In this document: in pieces, positions 1 through 5,734 of the stretch
Layout of the letters: every line of letters begins with the position of its first letter
How positions within the stretch are numbered: position 1 is the first letter of the stretch
Source: Desulfuromonadaceae bacterium
Lineage (GTDB): Bacteria > Desulfobacterota > Desulfuromonadia > Desulfuromonadales > SZUA-540
Direction of reading: 5' to 3'
DNA: 6,005 nt
Assembly (NCBI GenBank): GCA_003250235.1
Contig: QKGY01000268.1
Span: 1 to 6,005, forward strand
Position numbers and translations under genes: made by a program
Notes under the pieces: generated by a model
Told to the model about the DNA's origin: nothing
Seen by the model: the letters and a program-made list of their open reading frames with translations, nothing else
The model's database searches: none

Positions 1-420
1 GTTCCCCTGGTGCATATCGCCGATGCCGCCGGGCAGGCCATCGCCTCCCAGGGGTTGAAGCGGGTCGGGCTTCTCGGAGCCCGCTACACGATGGAAGAGG
101 ATTTTTACCGGCAGCGTCTGCAGGAGCGTTTCGGGATCGAGGTTGTCATTCCGGAAGCGGACGACCGGGAGCTGGTGCACCGGGTGATCTTCGAGGAGCT
201 GTGCCGGGGGCGTTTTACCAACACGGCGAAGGAGGCTTACCTGGGGATCATCGACAAACTGCAGCAGGCCGGTGCCGAAGGGGTCGTCCTCGGCTGCACC
301 GAAATTCCCCTTCTGGTGCGGCAGCAGGATTGTACCCTGCCGCTGTTCAACACCACGGCGCTGCACGCCGAAATGGGGCTGAGCCTGGCCTTTGCCGGCA
401 TGAAAACGGCTGCGGCCTGA
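1..420 (+). CDS. Aspartate/glutamate-type amino-acid racemase, C-terminal part (5' end outside window)
   Basis: The frame is open from base 1, so this is the last 139 residues of a longer protein (family length about 230). It belongs to the PLP-independent Asp/Glu racemase superfamily, cytoplasmic enzymes that interconvert L- and D-amino acids with two catalytic cysteines. The second catalytic cysteine is visible in the motif LGCTEIPLLV (Cys codon 295-297); the first lies upstream of the window. Other family hallmarks are HIADA near the start and LLGARYTMEEDFYRQRL around residues 24-40, which resemble E. coli YgeA, a broad-specificity racemase. Substrate cannot be told from this fragment: aspartate, glutamate or other amino acids are possible. 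A GTG at base 10 is in frame but is not the true start, because the conserved fold needs the missing N-terminal half. No U-tracted terminator follows the stop codon. Confidence 0.9.
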   Translation, partial: VPLVHIADAAGQAIASQGLKRVGLLGARYTMEEDFYRQRLQERFGIEVVIPEADDRELVHRVIFEELCRGRFTNTAKEAYLGIIDKLQQAGAEGVVLGCTEIPLLVRQQDCTLPLFNTTALHAEMGLSLAFAGMKTAAA

Positions 421-457
421 CGGAGCGAGCGCGGGCGGAGCGCTGCACGGGGTGGGA

Positions 458-487
458 TTGACAGCCGGGGCGCACCTGACGTATTAA
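458..487 (+). promoter_or_regulatory. Sigma70-type promoter for the histidine kinase gene
   Basis: A perfect -35 box TTGACA (458-463) is followed after 18 bases by TATTAA (482-487), a good -10 box in an otherwise GC-rich gap. Transcription would begin near 494, leaving a leader of about 30 bases before the ATG at 523. A small inverted repeat (GAGTT at 489-493, AACTC at 500-504) lies at the predicted start site and could be an operator or chance. The promoter suggests that the kinase is transcribed separately from the racemase. Confidence 0.65.
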
Positions 488-522
488 TGAGTTCTGAAAA
501 ACTCTGACTGAAAGGCGTCTTC

Positions 523-1662
523 ATGTCCACCCCCACGCGCTTCGCCCCTTCCGAACGTGCCGGAAAGAAAGACCTTGAACGACAGATCGATTATTTTGCC
601 GACGCGAGCCTGACCCGGCGGATTCTCGATTCGGTACCGAGCCTGCTGCTGATTCTCAACGACTGCCGGCAGATCGTCTACGCCAACCAGACCCTGCTCG
701 CCCTGCTGGCTGCGGACGATGAGGGGCAGGTACACGGGCTGCGGCCCGGCGAGGTTCTGGGCTGCGTTCAGGCCGAAAAGGCGGAAGGGGGGTGCGGTAC
801 CGCGGAGGAATGCAGTACCTGCGGGGCGGTGCTGGCCATCCTGGCCAGTCTGTCGGGGGGGAAAGCGGTGCGCGAGTGCCGGGTCACCCGCCGCTTCGAC
901 GGACGCCTGGAATCCCTGGATCTGGAAGTGCTGACGACCCCGCTGATTCACGAGGGGGAATCCTTTGCCGTCTTTGCCGTCAAGGACATCAGCCACGAGA
1001 AACGCCGCCATGCCCTGGAAAAGATCTTCTTTCACGACATCCTCAACCTGGTCGGCAGCATCAAGGGGTTTTCCGAACTGCTGCGCACCTACAACCTAGC
1101 CAACAAAGAGGATATCTTTGCGCTGATCCTGCATGCCGCCGATCAGACCATCGAGGAGATCAAGGCGCAGCGGACCCTGGTTGCCGTCGAGGCCAAGGAA
1201 CTGGAACTCAGCTTCGAGAGGGTTGCCTTTCGCGGCGTGCTGGAGCATGCCATGGCGATTTACGGCCCCTACCAGGAAAACCGCGGGCCGGCTCTGAAGC
1301 TGGACGGCGAGATTCCCGACGGAACCCTGGTGACCGACCGCACCCTGCTGGTGCGGGTGCTCGGCAATATGATCAAGAATGCCGTGGAGGCCTCGGCCCC
1401 TGCGGAGACGGTCAGCGTCCGTTGCGGTTGCGACGGGGATCGGGTCACCTTCGCGGTGCACAACCCTGCCTGCATGCCCCGCGAGGTGGCGCTGCAGGTG
1501 TTCCAGCGCTCCTTCTCCACCAAGGGGCATGGACGTGGCCTGGGCACCTACAGCATGCGCCTTCTTACCGAATATCTGCATGGGGAGATGACTTTCGACA
1601 GCACGCCTGAAGGTGGCACCGTCTTTCGCGCTTCCTATCCCCTGTCCCTGAACATGCCCTGA
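523..1662 (+). CDS. Soluble PAS-domain sensor histidine kinase with a cysteine cluster
   Basis: A 379-residue histidine kinase: it would autophosphorylate on a histidine and pass the phosphate to a response regulator. Residues about 28-157 form a PAS-like sensor domain (SVPSLLLILND, then IVYAN, ending in VKDISHEKR). Inside it are cysteines C81, C91, C97 and C100, with C119 further on. The phosphoacceptor is H171 in FFHDILN. The ATPase domain shows an N box (N282, N286, E289 in NMIKNAVEA), an F-like box (VFQRSFSTK) and a G box (GHGRGLGTYSMRLL). No signal peptide or membrane helix is seen, so it should be cytoplasmic. The ATG has an AAAGG ribosome site at 511-515, 7 bases upstream. No response regulator adjoins it, so it is an orphan here. 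The signal is unknown; a redox, metal or ligand cue through the cysteines is inference. Confidence 0.93.
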   Translation: MSTPTRFAPSERAGKKDLERQIDYFADASLTRRILDSVPSLLLILNDCRQIVYANQTLLALLAADDEGQVHGLRPGEVLGCVQAEKAEGGCGTAEECSTCGAVLAILASLSGGKAVRECRVTRRFDGRLESLDLEVLTTPLIHEGESFAVFAVKDISHEKRRHALEKIFFHDILNLVGSIKGFSELLRTYNLANKEDIFALILHAADQTIEEIKAQRTLVAVEAKELELSFERVAFRGVLEHAMAIYGPYQENRGPALKLDGEIPDGTLVTDRTLLVRVLGNMIKNAVEASAPAETVSVRCGCDGDRVTFAVHNPACMPREVALQVFQRSFSTKGHGRGLGTYSMRLLTEYLHGEMTFDSTPEGGTVFRASYPLSLNMP

Positions 1663-1671
1663 GCCTGAGAG

Positions 1672-1695
1672 GCCCCTGCTCGTCAGGGGCTTTTT
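1672..1695 (+). terminator. Intrinsic terminator of the kinase gene
   Basis: A perfect 7-bp stem GCCCCTG (1672-1678) / CAGGGGC (1684-1690) with a 5-base loop is followed by five T residues (1691-1695), 9 bases after the kinase stop codon. On the minus strand the stem has no following U-tract, so it should work mainly for the plus strand. The last two codons and stop of the convergent phosphatase gene lie within it. Confidence 0.88.
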
Positions 1696-2303
1696 GCCGT
1701 GCCGGGTTTCTGCCCGTCCCCGGGCACTTCTCTTTTCGTTTGCCCCGCCGACACCGCGTTGCGGATGCGCTCCACGTCGACCTGCTGCAGGTAGTCGAGG
1801 ATGTTTTTGTAGAGCGCGTGATACCCGTATCCGCCGTGAATCAGTTCATCGATAGCGTCCTCGCGGCTCCATCCCTGCACCACCATCCGGTACATGGCAA
1901 CGACGGTCCCCGTGCGGTCCGAACCGTGCCAGCAGTGCACCAGGATCGGCGCGTCCGAGGCGGTGATGATCTTCAGGGCCTGCACCACCTCCTCATCGCG
2001 GATGGCGGCAGCGTTCATGGAGACGCGAAACGTCTTCAATCCGCTGTCCACCGCCTCGTCCTCGTCGTCGTGATATTCCCTCAGGGAGAGAACCCGCGTG
2101 ATGCCCAGCTGGCGCAGGTCGCGCATCCCTGCCTTGTCGGGCTGGGCACTGCGGAAGACCCGGCTGTCGACTTGGTAGGCGTTGTTCAACGTATCCGACA
2201 GGATCGGCGTGGCCCAGGTGTCGGGTCTCAGCCGGGGCGCATCCGCCAGGGCGGAGGACGTGATCAGCAGGGCGAGGCCCACCAGCAGCACAAATCGTTT
2301 CAT
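1683..2303 (-). CDS. Exported TpbA-like dual-specificity/tyrosine phosphatase
   Basis: A 206-residue protein with a clear Sec signal peptide (KR, hydrophobic core residues 4-17, likely cleavage after ALA at residue 20), so the mature enzyme is probably periplasmic. The cysteine-phosphatase P-loop HCWHGSDRTG holds nucleophile C124 and arginine R130. FRSAQP (50-55) and the segment after the P-loop (AMYRMVVQGW, then HGGYG) match my memory of the P. aeruginosa periplasmic phosphatase TpbA, which dephosphorylates the diguanylate cyclase TpbB. No GGDEF protein is present here, so the substrate is unknown. The usual general-acid aspartate is not obvious; D103 is the nearest candidate. The start is supported by AAAGGA, 7 bases upstream. 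It is the last gene of the minus-strand operon, 34 bases after the zinc-ribbon gene. The C-terminal tail from about 187 is polar and probably disordered. Confidence 0.9.
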   Translation of the reverse strand: MKRFVLLVGLALLITSSALADAPRLRPDTWATPILSDTLNNAYQVDSRVFRSAQPDKAGMRDLRQLGITRVLSLREYHDDEDEAVDSGLKTFRVSMNAAAIRDEEVVQALKIITASDAPILVHCWHGSDRTGTVVAMYRMVVQGWSREDAIDELIHGGYGYHALYKNILDYLQQVDVERIRNAVSAGQTKREVPGDGQKPGTAKSP

Positions 2304-2337
2304 GGGGGATTCCTTTCGCGAACTACGCGCACTCGGC

Positions 2338-2664
2338 TCAGAGCTCCTGGAGAAAGCGGTAGTACTCCTCGATATTGTGAATCGACACCAGGGTGATCTT
2401 GTAGAGGACCCAGGTCAGCACCAGGGTGATCAGGGTGAGGAGAATCTTCCAGGACCTGGAGAGACCGGGGCGCAGCCAGATCAGCGGCAGCGCCAGCGGG
2501 CCCACCGAACAGAGGGCGAAGACGATGAACGGGGTACGGTAATACCAGGGAAGTCCGTCCGGCTGACGGGGAGGGCGCCTGGAGCGGTTGAGGAATTCGC
2601 CGCAGTGCTTGCACTTGATGGCTTCGTCCTGAATCTCTTCGGCGCAAAAGGGGCATTTTTTCAT
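2338..2664 (-). CDS. Small zinc-ribbon membrane protein, function unknown
   Basis: A 108-residue protein. Its N-terminus is a single zinc ribbon with two CxxC knuckles, C4/C7 (CPFC) and C18/C21 (CKHC), of the common type MKKCPFCAEEIQDEAIKCKHCG. A basic proline-rich linker (28-37, with RSRRPP) follows, then two hydrophobic segments at about 45-64 and 72-94, and a short charged tail. The ribbon most likely faces the cytoplasm, with both ends inside and a short periplasmic or cytoplasmic hairpin; topology is inferred. Such proteins are widespread but have no settled role; the ribbon may bind a protein partner rather than DNA. The ATG has GGGAG 7 bases upstream (2672-2676). It lies 43 bases downstream of the secreted protein gene and 34 upstream of the phosphatase, which suggests co-transcription. 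Confidence 0.88.
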   Translation of the reverse strand: MKKCPFCAEEIQDEAIKCKHCGEFLNRSRRPPRQPDGLPWYYRTPFIVFALCSVGPLALPLIWLRPGLSRSWKILLTLITLVLTWVLYKITLVSIHNIEEYYRFLQEL

Positions 2665-2707
2665 GTTCGCTCTCCCGGGCTTTGTACGACATCTGGGGGC
2701 GCTGTGT

Positions 2708-3427
2708 CTATGGCGTGGCGGCGACCTCGTCGTGTTGCGTATCCGGTGCGGTGGACGGGGCCATCAGAGAGACGACCGCCACTGCCGGCGTCGTAGCGAC
2801 ATCGAGGGCCAGGACCGCGCCGGTCGCCGTGCCCAGCACCGTTGCGGCGACGGCCGACGAGGTGTATCCGTACAGCGCGGTTCCCGTATAGGCCGTCCCC
2901 TTGGCGGTGTAAAAGGCCGGCTGGATCAGGGGTGAGCCGACCAGGGCCAGGGTGCCGGCACTGGTGCGGACAACCGGTTCGGCGACCAGCATCACGCCGT
3001 GCCAGCCGATCCGCAGGGTATTGATCACCGTCTTGGCAACGAGGGTCGCCGGGGTGAGCAGGCTCAGGTCGCGCACCGCGTCGACGGGGTCGATGAAAAG
3101 ATCGGCCAGGCTCTCTCCCAGGCTGCCGGCATTCTCCGGAAACGAATCGGCCGATTCGCCCAGCTGATCCCGGAAGATCCTGCCGCCCCGCTTCAGGTCC
3201 TCGCCGTAGGTCGTCTTCTTGTGCCATTGACCCACGGCGTGCAGCGCGTCGTGGGTCGGACGCACCCCGGTAATCAGAAAAAGGTTGTGCTCCTTGTAGC
3301 GGCCGTCGAGAAAGGCTTCGCCGGTGCGCTCCAGGCCCCGCTGGGTGCCGAGAAAATAACGGCTCTCCGCCTGCAGGGTGGTGGGGAGTACCAGAAGGGT
3401 GGCGAGCAGCAGGATTATTCGGCCCAT
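2708..3427 (-). CDS. Secreted protein of unknown function (paralogue B)
   Basis: A 239-residue protein that I do not recognise as a named family. It starts with a signal peptide (MGRIILLLATLLVLP, probable cleavage after LQA at residue 20). The middle (44-140) is polar and helical-looking; the C-terminal half has long alanine/valine/threonine-rich hydrophobic stretches (about 144-168 and 189-223), which could associate with a membrane. It shares FLDGR at residues 39-43 and GESLAD at 104-109 with the gene just upstream. The frame stays open further upstream, but the start at 3427 is chosen because it gives the signal peptide, has GGAG 7 bases before it, and overlaps the previous gene by only 13 bases, implying translational coupling. 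The extra upstream residues are glycine/arginine/histidine-rich shadow sequence. Confidence 0.82.
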   Translation of the reverse strand: MGRIILLLATLLVLPTTLQAESRYFLGTQRGLERTGEAFLDGRYKEHNLFLITGVRPTHDALHAVGQWHKKTTYGEDLKRGGRIFRDQLGESADSFPENAGSLGESLADLFIDPVDAVRDLSLLTPATLVAKTVINTLRIGWHGVMLVAEPVVRTSAGTLALVGSPLIQPAFYTAKGTAYTGTALYGYTSSAVAATVLGTATGAVLALDVATTPAVAVVSLMAPSTAPDTQHDEVAATP

Positions 3428-4110
3428 AGGGACGCTCCGGCATAATGGACGCCGTCGACCGTGGCGGTGAGCGGCAGGGCCCAGCCGGTGGTGACCGCCG
3501 AGGCCGTGGTCGACCAGGCCGCGCCCCCCACCAGGACCACCGGGGCGGCCACCGCCTCGGCCACCCCGGTGACCGGGTAGCGCAGCAGGTAATAGGTGGT
3601 CTGGCCGGTAGCCTTGCAGATCTGGTAAACGGCCTCCCCGGAGTTGAGGATGGCGACCGCCCACACAAAACGGCAGCTCCCTTTGAGCAGGTAATAGGCC
3701 GACTGGAGGATGCCCCAGTTGCCTTCGCGGGCATAGGTCGCGCGGGCGTCGCGAAAGTCGAACCGGGCCAGCTTGGCATAGGTCCAGTTGTCGGAGACCA
3801 TCCCCTGGTATTCGACGACGTTGCCGACGATGCCGGTCTGATAGATGGTCGACAGGGTTTCGGGGGCTTTGACCACGGTGTCGCGCAGGTTTTCACCGGA
3901 GCCGACCAGCAGATCGCCGGTCAGCTCCGTGGTGTCCTCCATGCCGGGAGCGACGGGAATGTCGATGTCGCGGTACCTGAGGCGGCCGTCCATAAAGGTG
4001 TTGCTGGTGGCGTCCCAGGTCTCCGGGGTCAGGTAATCGCCCCAAGCGAAAGCCGGCAGGCAGACCCCGCAACACACAACCAGCGCAAACCCGATGCATG
4101 CCTTTCTCAT
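3415..4110 (-). CDS. Secreted protein of unknown function (paralogue A)
   Basis: A 231-residue protein with no family that I can name. The N-terminus is a signal peptide (MRKACIGFALVVCCGVC, probable cleavage after AFA at about residue 22); no proper lipobox surrounds its cysteines. The mature part begins with an aromatic, polar region (TPETWDATSNTFMDGR), with FMDGR at 39-43 and GENLRD at 72-77, both echoed in the following gene. The C-terminal third (about 180-215) is rich in alanine, valine and glycine and hydrophobic. A GTG at 4113 directly precedes the ATG at 4110; the ATG is preferred because GGGAG then sits 7 bases away rather than 4. The gene lies 33 bases after the DUF945 gene, and its end overlaps the start of the next by 13 bases. 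An envelope role is inferred from export alone. Confidence 0.82.
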   Translation of the reverse strand: MRKACIGFALVVCCGVCLPAFAWGDYLTPETWDATSNTFMDGRLRYRDIDIPVAPGMEDTTELTGDLLVGSGENLRDTVVKAPETLSTIYQTGIVGNVVEYQGMVSDNWTYAKLARFDFRDARATYAREGNWGILQSAYYLLKGSCRFVWAVAILNSGEAVYQICKATGQTTYYLLRYPVTGVAEAVAAPVVLVGGAAWSTTASAVTTGWALPLTATVDGVHYAGASLWAE

Positions 4111-4113
4111 CAC

Positions 4114-4122
4114 GACGCTCCC
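4114..4122 (-). promoter_or_regulatory. Ribosome binding site that decides the start of paralogue A
   Basis: On the minus strand GGGAG (4118-4122) is followed by CGTC, then GTG and ATG in tandem. Spacing is 4 bases to the GTG and 7 to the ATG, which favours the ATG at 4110 as the start. The other genes in this operon mostly use 5-7 bases, which agrees. Confidence 0.6.
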
Positions 4123-4143
4123 GAAAAGGTCGTTACGCCTGGA

Positions 4144-5601
4144 TTACTGACCCTGGAACAACGGCAGGGGGGTGCCGTTGAGCACCAGCTCGCCGTTGGC
4201 GAAGGTGGCGCTGGCCTTGAGGATGGTGCCGTCGCGCACGATGAAATTCTGTGCGAGCAGACCGTCGATCTGGCTGCCGACCTGCTGGTCCACCAGCTGG
4301 GCGATCTCCGCGTCGCTGTACGGAGGGAATTCACCGCGCTCGCGGGCGCCTTGCAGGTTCTCCAGGATCGTCTCCGCGGCCAGGGTCCGTACCAGGCTCT
4401 CGGCGACCGCAAGATCCGCATCGGCGTCGAGGTCCTGCATCAGGGCCAGGGGGTTGCCGGTGGCGACACCGTTATCCCCGGCGATTTTCACCCGAAGACG
4501 TCCGTCCACGTCCCCCTGCGGGGTGGCGAAGTGCAGCCGCTTGATGCTCAGTTCGGGTTTCCCCGTTGCCAGGTCCTGAAAGAGCTGGACATAAAGAGGC
4601 AGGATCCGTCCGACCAGCTCATCGGGGTTGAAGGTGTCGGCATCGCGGTAAAGCCCCTGAACCTGCTGCTGGAAGCGCGAGAGCACCTCGCCGTCCAGGT
4701 TGGTCATCTCGATCTCCAGGGCTCCGGGTCCGAAGGTTTCCCCCTCGACCGTGACGCCGCCGAACTCCATGGTCTGCGCGTAGCTGATCAGGGTGCCTTC
4801 GGCACGGCTGTCGGAGGAGAATTCGAGCCCCTTCATCTGCATCGACTGAACCTGTCCGTTCTCCGGGTTGAGGAAGCTCATCTCCATGCCGCGGAATGCC
4901 CCCTGGCTGGTGCCGATATAGACCAGGGGAAGGGCTTCCTTCATGTCGAAGCGGCCGTTGAAGCCGTTCCAGGTCATTTTGCCGTCGGCCATGATGAGTT
5001 CGAGCTTGGGCATCTCGAAGGTCCCGCTCAGGGTCTTGAGATTGGGGCCGGCTTCGGTGTCGAGGGTGAATCCGCCCCAGCGCACCAGGGTTCCTTCCGA
5101 CTGGTTCTCAAAAGCCGGAATCGTCACCCGGCTGCTGATGGAGCCGTCGTAGGCGATTTTCGAAAAGGCGAAAGGCTTGCCGAGGGCGGGCACCTCTTTG
5201 AGCAGGTCCTGAAGGATTTCTTCGCCGGCCGAGACGCTCACCAGACGTGTCTCCACCAGGGCCAGGGCCGGACCGCCTTTTTGCCCCTCGGCAGCGCCCA
5301 TGGGAAGGGGACCGTTACGGAAGGTGTGCTCGAACACCAGTTGCACCGATTTCGGGTTTGTTCCCTCCCCCTCGTCGGTCGCCTCCTGGGGAACGCGGAT
5401 TTCCAGAACCGTCTGGGCGGTGGAGGTGAGAAATCCCTTCTCGAAACTTTTGGTGGTGAGGACGAAAGGACCGAAATGCCCGTACTGGTCGATCAGGCCG
5501 GTATAGCGGCTCTGTACCTTGCCGCCTATGACATAGGTGGCGCCGGCCCAGCCGGCGACAGCCAGAAGAACGATAACTCCGAGAACGACAAGCTTTTTCA
5601 T
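4144..5601 (-). CDS. DUF945/YdgA-like envelope protein
   Basis: A 485-residue protein close to the length of E. coli YdgA (about 500) and assigned to the DUF945 family. It has one N-terminal hydrophobic segment (residues 4-24, after MKK) that serves as an uncleaved anchor or signal, with the rest probably periplasmic. Family-like features are the SFEKGFLTSTAQT stretch (52-64), RNGPLP (95-100) and a repeating beta-rich, lipid-carrier-like pattern through the middle. The C-terminal part (residues about 380-450) is more helical, with DADADLAVAESLVRTLA and a polar DAEIAQLVDQQVG segment, ending in a short beta hairpin (TFANGELVLNGTPLPLF). The molecular role of the family is not established. The ATG has AGGAG 5 bases upstream (5607-5611). 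It is the first gene of the five-gene minus-strand operon. Confidence 0.88.
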   Translation of the reverse strand: MKKLVVLGVIVLLAVAGWAGATYVIGGKVQSRYTGLIDQYGHFGPFVLTTKSFEKGFLTSTAQTVLEIRVPQEATDEGEGTNPKSVQLVFEHTFRNGPLPMGAAEGQKGGPALALVETRLVSVSAGEEILQDLLKEVPALGKPFAFSKIAYDGSISSRVTIPAFENQSEGTLVRWGGFTLDTEAGPNLKTLSGTFEMPKLELIMADGKMTWNGFNGRFDMKEALPLVYIGTSQGAFRGMEMSFLNPENGQVQSMQMKGLEFSSDSRAEGTLISYAQTMEFGGVTVEGETFGPGALEIEMTNLDGEVLSRFQQQVQGLYRDADTFNPDELVGRILPLYVQLFQDLATGKPELSIKRLHFATPQGDVDGRLRVKIAGDNGVATGNPLALMQDLDADADLAVAESLVRTLAAETILENLQGARERGEFPPYSDAEIAQLVDQQVGSQIDGLLAQNFIVRDGTILKASATFANGELVLNGTPLPLFQGQ

Positions 5602-5644
5602 GCAGACTCCTGGAAAGGTGAAAGAAACAACGCTGTAAAGTTCA

Positions 5645-5661
5645 GGGCCGTCTCTCGGCCC
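5645..5661 (-). other. Stem-loop in the leader of the DUF945 operon
   Basis: A perfect 6-bp GC stem (GGGCCG at 5645-5650, CGGCCC at 5656-5661) with a 5-base loop. It is not followed by a U-tract on either strand, so it is unlikely to be an intrinsic terminator. It lies just downstream of a possible -10 box and 43 bases before the operon start codon, so it would be in the 5' leader and may affect mRNA stability or bind a regulator. Confidence 0.4.
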
Positions 5662-5662
5662 G

Positions 5663-5671
5663 ATTTAATAT
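5663..5671 (-). promoter_or_regulatory. Possible -10 box for the five-gene operon
   Basis: Minus-strand ATATTAAAT is the most AT-rich stretch in the 130-base gap before the operon and contains TATTAA (5665-5670), the same hexamer as the kinase promoter. No good TTGACA-like -35 box lies 16-18 bases upstream (GGAAGG is found there), so the promoter would be weak, activator-dependent or of another class. The leader would be about 60 bases. Confidence 0.35.
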
Positions 5672-5722
5672 GCCGGTAAAACAGAAACCTTCCTCTTTTT
5701 GCCGGCGATTTTGCACCCGGCG

Positions 5723-5734
5723 TGACGGCCGTCA
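5723..5734. repeat. 12-bp perfect palindrome at the end of the VIT gene
   Basis: TGACGGCCGTCA reads the same on both strands and includes the VIT-family stop codon (5732-5734). It lies about 55 bases upstream of the possible -10 box of the operon, a position where an activator could bind. No U-tract follows on the minus strand. Chance in GC-rich DNA is possible. Confidence 0.35.

Noticed and set aside
421..444. Short direct repeat (CGGAGCG twice) and a 5-bp stem after the racemase gene
   Set aside because: The stem is short and lacks a T-tract, so a terminator call is not supported; the repeat is likely chance in GC-rich DNA.
1740..2396. Plus-strand open frame of 218 codons opposite the phosphatase
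   Set aside because: It is the antisense of a gene with an intact phosphatase motif and signal peptide; the translation has no recognisable domain.
3428..3664. N-terminal extension of the secreted protein (paralogue B) to an upstream start
   Set aside because: The extra 79 residues are G/R/H-rich, would bury the signal peptide and would overlap the upstream gene by some 250 bases.
2661..3896. Minus-strand open frame of 411 codons
   Set aside because: It overlaps the two secreted-protein genes in another frame and is dominated by P, R, G and S, the mark of a GC-rich shadow frame.
3445..5679. Plus-strand open frame of 744 codons opposite three minus-strand genes
   Set aside because: It runs antisense to the DUF945 gene and both secreted-protein genes, which have signal peptides, ribosome sites and tight spacing. 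The translation is low-complexity and rich in G, H, Q and V, with no domain seen. Long antisense frames are common in GC-rich coding DNA.
5696..5719. GCCGG/CCGGC inverted repeat next to a T-run in the gap before the operon
   Set aside because: The T-run precedes the repeat on the plus strand and becomes an A-run on the minus strand, so it does not form an intrinsic terminator for the minus-strand VIT gene; the stem is only 5 bp with an 11-base loop.
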